Source of the DNA: Cinnamomum chago
Taxonomy: Eukaryota > Streptophyta > Magnoliopsida > Laurales > Lauraceae
DNA length: 64,000 bases
Direction: 5' to 3'
Assembly (NCBI GenBank): GCA_038049695.1
Contig: CP142451.1
Coordinates: 69,208,001-69,272,000, forward strand
The translations under genes were made by a program, and so were the position numbers. Of the stretch, positions 45,820 to 58,000 are shown piece after piece. The notes under the pieces were generated by a model. The model was not told the DNA's origin, ran no database searches, and was given only the letters and a program-made list of their open reading frames with translations. Numbering within the stretch: the stretch's first letter is position 1; every line of letters begins with the position of its first letter.

Positions 45820-48800
45820 TGTAAGACCCCGACCCGAGTGACCTCGAATAGTACTAACTAAGTCGTGTTTTAGTTCTAAGCATGTTTTGTGTGTTTTGGT
45901 TAAGTTGGGAATAGAATAGCTTTTGATATAGCTTTGGGGAATTTTGAGTGTCTTTGTGATTAGTGGGATCCTTTGGGGGTTCCATTTGTGACTTTGCGTT
46001 TACTTGGGGGATTATCTAAGATTCCTGTGTTTATTGTTTTAATCTCGTTTTACTTATCTCATTAATCCCTACAACTTTCATGTTGATCCCGTGCCCGTTC
46101 GAGAGCACGAAACCCGACTTTCCTAGATTGAGGGCAAAGCAGTTATTTTACACTAAATCTGTACCCAAAATTTGATATTCACGAAACTCTTGAAATATAT
46201 ACTTTTTGAAAACTAGATATTTTGGCGATCGTTTTTCTCTTCTTCGTCGAATTCATCCGAAGTCCCGAAAATCATAATTTCAGACCCACAAGATTCCCAA
46301 ATGATGGAGCCCACACCCCACTTGTATAAAAGGGAACCCATCTTCTTCTCCTCCCGTTTCCAGAACAAGGAACTCTAAGCTAGGGTTTTCCCCTTTCTCT
46401 TCTCCTTCTAGCTTTTCCATTTCTATCTCTACAAATCTTGCGCCAATTAGCAAATGGAGGTTGTTTTCTTCTTCCTCTCCTTAAGAGCTCATCATTGATA
46501 GCATTTGTAGAGGAAGTCATCCATCTCTAGACCTTTGTGGAACTCATCTTGCCCATTTGGAGAACTTCCTAGTAACTAACCCTCCTTATCTCTTAGATTT
46601 GTATTCTCCTAGCCTTAAAGAAGTCTCATTTTCATTATTGAAAACTTTCCTTTCTTGTTCTTTGCTTTGACCTATTTAGGGTTTGTATTTTGGGGGTTTT
46701 GTTTGTGCTTGTAGGTTATCTTGAGAGAGCTTGACTTGTTGCTTGGTTTCTTGATTAGAGACCCTAAGGCAAGTGGATGATTTGATATTATGAGCTTTCA
46801 ATGATTTTCATGAGAAATATGATTGATTTGGTTATTTCTATTCATGTTTGTTCAACTTGCATTGATTGTGAAATAAATACTCATGAAAGAGTTTTGTTAG
46901 CTCATGTATTGTCATGGAAAAATGTGGTTTATAGTCCTTTATTGATCTCTTGTTTATGTCTGAAATGAACCTTTGCAATTGTTGGATTTCTTCTCTTTCT
47001 TGGTGATTGAATGTGAAATGATTAGAGGAGGATGGAATGGATGTTGTAGAAGATTTGATGATGGTTTGGAAAAGGTTTTGAGCTCCTTATTTGGTGTATA
47101 AATGGGGCTCAAAGGGGGTTGTAAAAGGATGAGAAAGAGAGGAGTAGAACTATCCCAGAACCAATTTTTGGACAGTTCGCTCGAGCGAACTTGACAGGTC
47201 GCTTAAACGAACTGTCCAAAAAAGGGTTTCGTACCATTCCAAAGAACAGTTTGCTCGAGCGAACCATGGCTCGCTCGAGGAAACCCTCCAAGAACTCGTT
47301 CCAGAGAATGGTTAGTTCGAGCGATCTAAAATCTCGCTCGAGCCAACCTAAACTGGATGAGTTCGCTCGAGCGAACCCATCTAGGAAGTCATTCCAGAGA
47401 GCTCAACGCTCGAGCGATCTCACCCAGAAAACCATTCCAAAGAGCTCATCGCTCGAGCGAACTCCAAGTCCGCTCGAGCGATGGGTACTGTTCATCTAGG
47501 GCTATTTTGGAGCACAAATGAAATGTTTAAGTGATTGAGAGAGGTTTGTTGGGAGCCATATTGTGATGGGAAGACTTATTCTCATTATTTGAAATCAGTT
47601 TGAGAAAGAAACCACATCACGAAGATTCATTTGAAGTTTTTAAAATCCTAAGGTGTATAAGGAGCCTGGAATGTCCCCAAACTCAAAGAGTACCAAGTTA
47701 TTTTTAAATCAACATACGGGACCGCTATTCACCTTAAACAAATCTTGAACCCGATATTTTGCCCGAAACTTCAATGGTTCATTTGTATTTCATTGTTCCC
47801 GAGATTTATACTACATGACTTGTTATTCCCGAAAGAATTGAAATTGTACTTGATATAATTGCTAGTCCCGAAGTGCATTGCCAGACATGAAATGACAGTT
47901 GTGCCTTTGAGCAGCTCCGTCCCGCTTGTTTACATACTTGCACTTGATGTTTTTTCTTTTTTTCTTTTTTTTTGCGAAAAAGCACTTGATGTATTTTACA
48001 CATGTCTTGATTTCTGTTATTTAACCTATGAGTCGGCACCACTAAGCTTGGATAACATTGCCGGTCTGATCCACCGACTTGGAGACCCCCCTCTTGTCCC
48101 GCCAGCTGCAGTTTGGATCTCGCTATCCGGTTATTGCCGTGGTCTTATCCCGATACCCCGGATTGCTACCGTGGTTCCTGATTCCCGACTCGCTACCGTG
48201 GTCATGTCCTGTATATTATATGTATATGTATATATTCCGTTGAATCTCCTCACCTCGTGTGATTGAGATCAACACCTTGATATGCCCTTGTCACTTCGGT
48301 GATAGATGACTTAGTTTCGTGTGGTTGTCATCTTTCTTGTTTCCCATTTCCTTTGTTACCTTTACCTAATTTACATTGCATACTTGTTTTTTAATAAATG
48401 ATTTATCTCTTTTATGGAAATTATTATTTAAACAAGTTTAAATGCATTTGAAAATACATTCATTTATTATTTTATTATCATATCTTTTCACCCACCTGTC
48501 AAACCATCGTGTTTTACCCATTTTTGGTACTCAGGTCCCGTTGTCCGTTACCCCGAGGAGGTGCTTGAGGCGGCGGTCGAAGAACCGCAACGTCTAGTTG
48601 AGTGGCATGCCGATGATGTCATCTAGACATTCGATAGTCTGAGATGCGTAACATTTTGGGATTTATATTTTGTTTATATTGGTCGTTGTTGGCCTCTATT
48701 TTTGGGAAATGTAATCAAATGATCTTTTATATAAACTTTAACATTTCTTTTGGGAAAGCACTAGTGATCATTGCTCATTCTGATACATAGTTTATACATG

Positions 48801-48991
48801 TGTTATTGTCTTATGACTAGAGTTGAATTACCAATTTGATTTGCTACACGCTTTCGCACCTAAACAAAATGTATTATGTTGTTATGATATCCTCACCGTG
48901 GACACCTGTGAGAAATTAAATAAATGTGTGCATCTTATCACCACACCTTATTCATTATTTACTCAGTCCCGATCCCGAATTAGGTCGGGCA
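45820..48991 (+). mobile_element. L-family LTR L6 (3' end interrupted by element F)
   Basis: It starts TGTAAGACCCCGACCCGAGT and is co-linear with L2. A TATAAAAG box is at 46325-46332, the CTCGAG cassette at 47158-47490, ACCCGGTT blocks at 48110-48210 and the AG-exon-GT module at 48503-48534, where CAG reads CAA. The last 30 or so bases, including the GTCGCAACA terminus, are not seen because element F begins at 48992. Confidence 0.88.
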
Positions 48992-49504
48992 TGTAGACAC
49001 CTCATTTTGGCCCCCTATGATAGCCTTAAACACTTATCATATATAACGATGCCCCCATTTCACCCATGCTTGAATGGTTAATGGCATAATTCAGATTAAT
49101 CAATGACGATGAAGATGCTTGTTGATCATTTTAGACTTAGTTCGACGATTCATAGAAATTGTGAAAGAAAAGGCCGAATCGTGTCTGGATCTCGAGTTCA
49201 ACCCACTACTCAAACAAGGAATGGACTACAACGCTATCCAAGCCCCTTCCAGACTACCTAGAACACATTCGTATTGTTCCTAAAGAGCTGCATATAGTTT
49301 GCCTAAATACAATGCGATTAACATGAGTTAAGAGGCTAGAATCATTGATCCAAGTATCCCTTATTTTCCTGACCTCTGACCTTTAGGATCTACAGACCAC
49401 GAGATTCTACGTTCCAAGAGCTTTCCGATGATATATAGAACATCCAATTCCGACCAATGGATCAAAAGATATGGCCCTCGGAAGACTACACAAATGATAT
49501 CGCA

Positions 49505-50350
49505 CTAGGGACACACTTGGGCGCCCATATAGGTGCGCCCAAGTTCCAAGCTGCACTTGGGCGCCCACACAGGTGCGCCCAGGTTCCAAGGACACACTTG
49601 GGCGCACACATAGGTGCGCCCAAGTCTCTGGTTACCCTAGAACACCCTTTAGTGCACATTTAAGTTGGTTCCGCTCCACTCTTCATAGTTCCGACCCAAT
49701 CTCGATCTGAAAACAATCTAAAACCAAACCCCAGGCCCATTTGACCCAGAAGATAACATGGGCACACTTGTGGGTGCGCCCAAGCTCTAAAATCCACTTG
49801 GGCGCCCCCATAAGTGCGCCCAAGTCCAATTTCCTTTGCTTTAGTCCAAATTCAACCCGAACTAAACCTTAGGTCAACTTAACCCCACGTCCCTGCCATT
49901 TCCTGACCTCTGATCATTATGATATATGGACCAACAGCTTCTACATTTCAAGAGCTTTCCAACAATATATAGGACATCCAATTCCGACCAATGGTCCAAG
50001 AGTTATGGCCCGCGGAAGATTGCCCTAACAACCCCCCAGTAGAGACAACTTGGGCGCCACCCTAGGTGCGCCCAAGTTTCAGCCTGTGCTTGGGCGCACA
50101 CACAGGTGCGCCCGGGTGTCCAACTGGCCTAGAAAACAGCGTGAATACATACTTAGGTGGGTTTTGCTCTATCCTTCTAGTCCCAACCTAACCTCGACCC
50201 AAAAACAGTCTGAAACCGAACCCAAAGCCCACTTAGCTCCCAAAACCAACATGGGCGCACCTATGTGTGCGCCCAAGTTCCTAGGCCAAAATGGGCACAC
50301 CTCCCGGACCAACATGGGCGCACCTATGTGTGCGCCCAAGTTCCCCATAA
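49505..50350. repeat. Hairpin array of F LTR, block 1
   Basis: About ten copies of a 28-32 bp inverted repeat of the form CTTGGGCGC(A/C)C..N..GTGCGCCCAAG lie near 49508, 49553, 49597, 49748, 49797, 50049, 50091, 50250, 50281 (degenerate) and 50317. Loops are 6-8 bases and variable. The blocks between hairpins are themselves repeated (TCCAATTCCGACCAATGG at about 49445 and 49980). Confidence 0.9.
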
Positions 50351-50433
50351 CCCTAGACTTGCCTTGGTTTGCGTGAAATCTCTGGAAACTCGTGCAAACA
50401 GCAACCCTAACCCCTTCTCCACGAAAAAACCCT

Positions 50434-50440
50434 TATATAA
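50434..50440 (+). promoter_or_regulatory. TATA box of element F LTR
   Basis: TATATAA in CCCTTATATAAGGATCTC lies 1.4 kb from the LTR start. A purine-rich leader follows. It lies between hairpin block 1 and block 2, so transcripts would contain blocks 2 and 3. Confidence 0.7.
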
Positions 50441-50947
50441 GGATCTCTTATGTCATTTACAAAGGGGAGGCTACCAAAAAGAATAGAAAACTAGAAGAAA
50501 AGAGAGGAAAAGAGAGTAGCCACCATAGAGAGAACTTTAGATCTAGAAGGAAGAAGAAGGAGAAGGAGCTTTTGTTGGTTTCCCCAAGATCAGCAATGGA
50601 GAAAGCTTCCGAAAGCCAGGGATCTGCGCGAAAGCTTCGACCTAGGACTTGAAGGATACGATTCAAACTGGTATTTCTAGATTAGGTTCTCTTCCATTGA
50701 TATTCAGTATCATTAATGTTTAGAAATATGTTTAGGATCATGCATGCATTGTAGATCTGCATTAATAGTAGTATTTTTTTAGTAGATCTAATACTTAGCA
50801 ATCATCCATCATTAGCAACATGCTTAGGATCATTCCTACTCCGTAGATCTGCATTATTTCTTGCATTCCGAACTCGTGATTAGGATCGAATTTGCATCCA
50901 TTTCGTCTTCATTAAGTAAAATCCAAAGAAAAAATAAAGTGCAACAG

Positions 50948-51680
50948 AACACTTGGGCGCAACTATCTGTGCGCCCAAGTGTCTACTACAGGTTTCCATT
51001 TCTAGTCTTATATTAAGCATAGTTTATTTCTTAGATCCGAACTCGTTTTTCATACATATTGTTATTGGGACCTTCGGATCTATAATTTTGCACCCCAAAT
51101 CGCATGAAAAGTACCGAGAAAATAAACAAAGAAGAAGAAAAGTGCAGGAGAACACTTGGGAGCAACCGTGAGTGCTCCCAAGTTGTGCAGGAAAACACTT
51201 GGGAGCAACTGTGTGTGCGCCCAAGTTCCTGAATAGGGCTTTGGCCCCGATTTCCCATTTCGCGTGCATCTTGGTTCTTAGACCCGAGTCCATTTTCATA
51301 TATATTGATATTAAAACTTCGGATCCACAAAAGGCATTGAAAGAATCGAAGAAATATCGGAATATAGTACCAAAAGATAAAGAAAAACGAGACAATGGAC
51401 TTGGGAGCAACTGTGGGTGCGCCCAAGTTCCCGCCAAAGGGATCCCCCTCTTGGACTTTGATCCTTGTGTTACTATTTTCGAATCCGAAGGTTATCATAT
51501 CAATAATTCATATTAGGACCTTATATTTAGTCATCAAGTGTCGAAATTCGAATTGGGATATCATAGAAAATTGCAAGTATATCGCAACCCGTAGGGGAAA
51601 CACTTGGGAGCAACTGTGCGTGCGCCCAAGTTGTGCAGAGAAACTTGGGAGCAACTGTGTGTGCGTCCAAGTTCCCAATT
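50948..51680. repeat. Hairpin array of F LTR, block 2
   Basis: About six hairpins of a variant form, CTTGGGAGCAAC..N..GTGCGCCCAAG, lie near 50950, 51156, 51197, 51399, 51603 and 51646. Most have one mismatch in the stem (GGAGC opposite GCGCC). Spacing is about 200 bp for pairs of larger repeats holding ATTTTCATA and TTCGGATC blocks. Confidence 0.88.
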
Positions 51681-51789
51681 CGCTTTTCGGCCCGCATTTT
51701 CATATCTTTGCATTCCATTTAGCTTGCTGTTTTATCTTTGTAGTAATTTCAATTGACTACTGAACCTCTAGACTTCGAAGCATCGAATC

Positions 51790-52560
51790 ATCATCATTTT
51801 AGGTTAGGATAAATTGCATAAAATACCAAAAAAATCACAAAATACTTCTCTGATCTTACTCTCTAGTAATTAAGAGAAGAGGACACAAAAAAAAAAAAAA
51901 GATAAGTAATTAAAAGAAATAATAGAATTAGAACAATAGACATTCAATAGAGGATCATAAGTTGCTCTTTAGATTAGGTTGCATTGCTATTGCGCAAAAA
52001 CCAAAAAAATCACAAAATCATAAAATACTTCTCCTCTCATCTTACTCCCTAGTAATTAGAGAAGAGAACAAAAAAAAAAGTAATTAAAACAAGTCTTAGG
52101 ATTATAGAAGTGGACATTAAGTAGCTAATCTTAGGATATTTCATTCGTGCCTAAGTAAATCAATAAATTCGATTAACTCCTAATCCAAAACACTTAATTA
52201 ATTCAAAACACCTAATTAAAACATCTAATTAAAATCCATAGAATTAATTAACTAAATCCCTAAAATTGATTAACAACTCTTAATAAAACCCTAATTAACC
52301 AACCTTAATTAAAATTGATTAACAACTCTTAATAAAACCCTAATTAACCAACCTTAATTAAAATTGATTAACAACTCTTAATAAAACCCTAATTAACCAA
52401 CCTTAATTAAAATCCTAAGTAATAAGCCTAAATAAATTAAAACCCTAATTAACAATCCTTAATTAAAATTCTGATTAATAGGCCTAAATAAACCAAAACC
52501 CCTAGTTAATCAAACCCTAACAAACAAAACCTTAGCCACCAATCCCTAATTAAGACCCCG
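51790..52560 (+). repeat. AT-rich zone with duplicate and 49-bp tandem repeat in F LTR
   Basis: Two copies of a segment of about 180 bp with CCAAAAAAATCACAAAAT and AGTAATTA(A)GAGAAGAG lie near 51828 and 52000. At 52262-52409 a 49-bp unit (AAAATTGATTAACAACTCTT and AACCCTAATTAACCAACC) is repeated three times exactly, so the expansion is recent. AACCCTAATT words continue to about 52520. Confidence 0.85.
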
Positions 52561-52684
52561 ATCGAAACCTAATTAAAGACGATAGGACTAAGCCACACCC
52601 AGAGAATAGAGACATTCCCCAACCAAGGTACAAATCCGATTTAGAAACACCATAGAATCGAACGAACCAGTAGCTCCACAACAG

Positions 52685-53420
52685 GCAGACACTTGGGCGC
52701 ACCTAAGTTAACCCAGAAACCTGGGCGCACATATAAGTGCGCCCAACTTCTTGTTCCAATCCCGAAGCACATTGGTCGCGTTTCAACTCCCGAACTTAAA
52801 CCACACATATACTTATTGACATAGAACACCTGAAACTCCAAGCCTAAGTGAACAAAATCTCGTAAAGAACCAAAACACGCGAACCAGACACATAGGAGCA
52901 ACCATAGGTGCGCCCAAGTACATCCCCATCATCCGGGACCTCTGAATCCTTATTCACTCTGAACCTTGACCTCAATCAACATCATAGGACCATCACAGAA
53001 CCAATAACAACCCATAAATTAAAGATTTAATTAACTTAAACCCATCTGGAACCTCGAACCGAAGTCGGACAGGCAAACAACATCAAGGCACCACTTGGGC
53101 GCCCATACAGGTGCGCCCAAGTTTACAGAAACACCTAGGCGCACACACAGGTGCGCCCAGGTTCCCTGTCTAGCCCAAGTTGCGAATCTTGGTCACATTT
53201 CGAGTTTCGGACTTAAGTCATTAAGAATAAAATCAATCCAGAACCTAAAACAACATTAAAACAGAGACTCGCATCAAGTAGAAACTCCCCAAACTCCGAA
53301 GATCATGTCGATTCCTCACCGCCTGCGAAGCCACACAGAACCTGACACTTGGGAGCAACCACAGCTGCGCCCAAGTTGCTTGAGTAACCTAGGCGCAACC
53401 ATAAGTGCGCCCAAGTTCTC
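52685..53420. repeat. Hairpin array of F LTR, block 3
   Basis: About seven more hairpins lie near 52690 (half-site), 52724, 52886, 53096, 53134, 53347 and 53389. They mix the two stem types of blocks 1 and 2. The region 53421-54060 that follows has no recognisable feature. Confidence 0.85.
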
Positions 53421-54072
53421 CGTCAGCCCTATTTCACCGATTCTGACATCTTTCCATCATTTGGGACAAAACCTGAAATTCCAGAACCTTAAACAACTAA
53501 AACAAAACCTTAATATATTTAAAAACATATTAATCAGAACCTTAAAGCATTCCTAAATCACTCTTAACCAACCTTCAACATAAATCAACTTTCAATTTAA
53601 AACAAACCAACCCAATTAAGACCATAACCAAATTCCTTAGGCATAGAAATTGCCAAGCTTAGGCTACTTGCACCCTAGGATTATATCAGATTCCTCCATT
53701 AGATAAATTAGAGTATTAGGCTTCGTGCCATCACTTTTCTTGTTCCGTTAGGGGATCGGGAAAGTTGATGTGGGCGGTCTAGGACCTTAAGTTAGGGTTA
53801 ATCCGATGATCAGTAATAAGGCATTAATCAAGTAAATCCAAGTAAGATCCCCTAGTTAGGCCCTTCTAGCCCCAATATCAAAAATCCCTAAAAACTACAA
53901 AACCAACAAAATAAACCCAAAAAGATTTTTCCTTTATTTCCTCCTCCACCTCAGGTTCCAAATATTTAATTGAACTTAATGATAAAAGGGAACAAAGAAC
54001 TGACTTCTAAAATTAAATAAATGAGAATAATTAGATGAGATGAGTGATTTCACACACTTTGAATATTTTTAT

Positions 54073-54172
54073 TTCGGCCCATCGGCCACCCTCAAACAAA
54101 CACTGGCCCATCGGCCCTCTAAAACAAACACGGGCCCATCGGCCACCTTCAATCAATTACAGCCCATCGGCT
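54073..54172. repeat. GGCCCATCGGCC tandem repeat
   Basis: Four units of about 32 bp each contain the near-palindrome CGGCCCATCGGCC or a one-base variant. They are separated by CAAACAAACAC-like spacers. It is another palindromic word amplified inside this LTR. Confidence 0.85.
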
Positions 54173-54734
54173 TTTCACTTTATCACTCGTGTATCGCACA
54201 CAAAAAATACAGAAATCACAAGTCAAAGTCTCATTTGCATCATCATTTTGATTTAAAAAGTCAGCCTTAAAACCCTATTTTGCCAAGGGATTAGAAGGGG
54301 GTACCCGGGAACGGGGCTGATCCTCTTTTTAAATATTTGGCACCTCCCCCCTTTTTATTTTCTTTATTTTAATTATTTCATTTTACTTGGATACACAATG
54401 ATTATGCTATGTGAGGATTAACCTTATTTGGATTCTGATTCATAACCCTGAATTGACCCAATATTAAAGAGACCCAAATTAATGTGACAGGAACACCGTC
54501 GTGTGTTGCCGGCAGCACATTAGACGAGAGAAGAACCCACCCATTTATTTTCTTCCATTTTTCTTCGGCTTTTGTCGAAGAACGGTGTTACGGCTGTTAC
54601 TGTAGCTGGCGATCGTGATCCGTCAATTTTGAGGGTAGTCGGAATCCTCATTTTCGATGTAAAATTTAAATAGCACATATAGATGAATGGCGATTTCCCT
54701 CCCTTGGGGGATCAAAATTCACATCCGACAGCAT

Positions 54735-54753
54735 GGCGATCGTGATGGGACCT
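54735..54753 (+). other. Putative primer binding site of element F
   Basis: TGGCGATCGTGATGGGACC has the TGG start and the GTGGGACC-like end of the element A PBS. It lies three bases after a CA dinucleotide. A tRNA match was not checked. The 54754-55079 leader has no other feature. Confidence 0.5.
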
Positions 54754-55079
54754 CTTTTGTTTTCTTGTCACTTATTTGGGTCTTTTTGGAGTTTTATTCT
54801 AAGACACGAACATTCGGTCAATGATCAAATGTCCGTGTCCCATTCAGTTTAGGGTTATTATGAGTGTAGTCCGAAAATTTAAACCTGAGGTCTGAATATA
54901 CCGCCTACTGAAGCCTTCCCTAATTATAACAAAATAAAAAACCATCATTAAAACTTTCCCCTTTCATCATTAAAAAAAAAAAACTTTCTCTCCTCTTCCC
55001 TCCCTTCTATTTTGAACTAAAAATTTCTCTTGGTGTTACATGACAGTGTTTGATAATTGCTTTAGAAATCAAATATAAG

Positions 55080-58000
55080 ATGGCTTATCAAAATCCACAT
55101 CGAACAATTGCATCCCAAACATCATACATGCTCGACTCAAATTACCAATCTTACACGAACCACATGACACAAGATTTTCAGAACTTAAACAACTCATACA
55201 CGAATATAAACCAACACTACCATAAGGAAACACAAAATTATCAATACCTTTCCAACCAAACTATAATAACTGAAGCTTCTCCCCTTAGATCTAGACGACA
55301 CTTTTACGCAAACGAAGACTTAAACAATCACACCTCTTATGAGCACACGAGACCAAACCATGGCCCAATCCATAATCCCCAATCATGTCAAACTACCCAA
55401 CCAACTCGACAATATTACACTCAATCAAATCAAAGCACAATGCACACAAATTTAAACAATCAAAACATTAATCATGACATAAATCAAAATTTAAACCTTA
55501 ATAATCAACGAATCTACATCCAAAATACACAGTATATAATGACGAACCAAATCCTAATCCATCCTGATCAAGACTACCAATCCTTTCAAACCATCCCATC
55601 CAATCAAACTCCTTCATCTAATCAAACCAACCAATCCATCCCAACCATCTCACCCAATCAAACTCACTCACCAATCCAAACCATCTGATCCAATCAAACC
55701 TACCAATCCATTCCAACCATCCCATCCAATCAAATCCCTTCACCAATCCAAACCATCCAACATCATCAATTTAATCAACCTATCCAACCTTCCATGACCA
55801 TGCATCCTTATCCGACCTATCAACCATTCCAATCCACGCCCTCCAATAAAAGCCATCATCCCACCCAACCCTCACCATTCAACCAAGCAACATCACCTAC
55901 CATGATCGTTGATCCATTCCAGCCACACCCAACCATGCCATCCAACTCAATCCATCCACCAACCCAATCTCCAACGATCATATATCAACAATCCACTCAC
56001 GCTCCGACCGACCAGCTTAGTCAAACATCTAGTCAAAACCATGACAGAAACTCAACCACAGATGCTAGAACACAAAATCCATTTTTACCACGTAAAACCA
56101 AAGTATCTCGAAAACAGATCCAGGATGAGTTTTCTAGGATGGTGGACATAAGTGAGCTAGAGTTGCCCGACCTAGACTGGTTTAAGAGTATCACTCCAAA
56201 GAATGATCCGTATGCAAACACAGGGAAGCCCCTAGAAGAACAATTTATAGGTGGTGAATATCTAGAATGGGAACTTGGATTAATCTCAGAAACTCTAAGA
56301 AGACTTATGACTGAAAAGATCAAGATCCCAACGTTATGGAAAGGTTACGAGGTAGAAGAATGGATACGAATTCTTAGAACATATTTTGCTCCCTTCCATC
56401 AACTCGAAAACGAAGAAACCATAGACACGCCATATATCATAATTAATCCCCCAATAGATCATGTTCTCGAGAATTGGACCTATGATCCTCCATATTTGAC
56501 AACTTTAGCCCCTAAAGTAACCTATGATCCACCAAATGACCAAACTTTTGAATCTTCCGATGAGATTTACGACCCCATCTTTAAAGACATGCCTCCTGAG
56601 GAATTTTATGATATGCTTAATAAAGATTACGAACAACATGAAACACCTTGGGGCGATAAAACCCAGATCATTACACATCAAATGAATGAACTAGATCAAT
56701 CACAAACAATCATCCGATCGAAAATACCAACATCACAAATGCTACCCCAAACACGACCAAATGAAGATCATTCAACACAACAAATAAAAGACATAACGAT
56801 TCATTAGAAGACAAACGAGACAGTACAACCTAATGACCCACATGTAGAATCTGAATTCACAACGACGATGAAGATACTTGACCATTAAATGGATCGAGTG
56901 GATGAATTAATTAAAGATTTTGATGTCATAAGATCTGAAACACACGAACCAGTCAAGTTTGAATCGAATGACTTAGAATCAAGTGTGGAAACTCATAGAC
57001 TGGTTAAACCATCTTCATTTGAAATAAAATACCAAACCCATACGAACAAAATCATACAAGATCCAGAATCTCAATCTAAGACGAATACCACTAAAAGACA
57101 TAGACCGCGTTACAAACGAAAGAACTTGAATTCCAGACCATCAAGCAAAACCCAAATCATGATCCAAAGACAAATAAACATGCAACCAAATGATGAACAA
57201 GACTTTCCTAAACCCAAACCAATGCATCTTGACCCCATTCCAATACCAGTTGAACCAAGAAAGGTTGACAAAGAGTCTGGATTCGAATTTCTAGATATGA
57301 ACATGTTTAAGGAATTACAAAAGGACATAGAGAAACTCAAATCCGAGGTTAGAAAGATGCCGATTAGGTCAAGCATGCCATTAGAACGAATAAAGTCATC
57401 CGAATCTATCATAGAAACCAAAGCACCACCTAAGAATCAACACCAAGAGACTGTTAGGCCTACCATTGAAATCCAACGAGGAAGCCCTCAACTAGACCCT
57501 AACCACTTAGTAGAAAAGACCCTAGAGGAGGAACCACAATCAAATGATGTCTTGACTAGTGAGCCTCATAGGTCAAACCCTCTTAGAAGATCAAAGGATA
57601 ACAATATAATTAAACCGATCTTAGAGGACAAACATGACTTCCACAATGAGATAGAGCCTAGTCCTGTATTTGCCTTGATTAAGGCCCATCTAAATGCGAG
57701 ACTAAGACTTCAGAGTATTCTAAAAAGTTTACCATGCCCGCCCTTGACCAATCCAATAATCATGAGCCAAGATTACATAGAATACTTTCAGAAGAGACAA
57801 CTACCAAGAGTTGATCCAACTCCGATCCTTCACCTAGAATGGTACCCTACCCATAAAGAGCAAAATCCAAACACAACAACAGAGATCATTCCCAAACTAG
57901 AAAACCAAATAGAGTTTGATCCAATTAGTTTCCATGAAAGAACTGAGACCACTCTCAAAGCTCTAGGAAAGACTTTCGGATATTTGACTGTAGAAGAACT

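Larger units (their letters stand above)
48992..54731 (+). mobile_element. Giant 5' LTR of element F
   Basis: It starts TGTAGACACCTCATTTTGG inside L6; the TSD should be GGGCA (48987-48991), with the partner outside the window. I place the end at CCGACA (54731) because a PBS-like TGGCGATCGTGATGGGACC follows after three bases, the same spacing as in element A. That gives about 5.74 kb, in the size range of Ogre-type LTRs. A TATATAA box is at 50434-50440. Three hairpin blocks, an AT-rich zone with 49-bp repeats and a GGCCCATCGG array fill the rest. No protein-coding sequence is apparent. The 3' boundary needs the second LTR for proof. Confidence 0.65.

Noticed and set aside
52440..52560. Interstitial telomere repeat from the AACCCTAATT words
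   Set aside because: The period is 49 bp and the words are not in tandem AAACCCT units.
49505..53420. CRISPR-like array
   Set aside because: The words are hairpins with irregular spacing and related flanks, the stem is not constant, and the setting is a plant LTR.
54040..54270. Two overlapping frames in the GGCCCATCGG array as small proteins
   Set aside because: They arise from a short palindromic repeat, overlap each other and show no independent coding signal.
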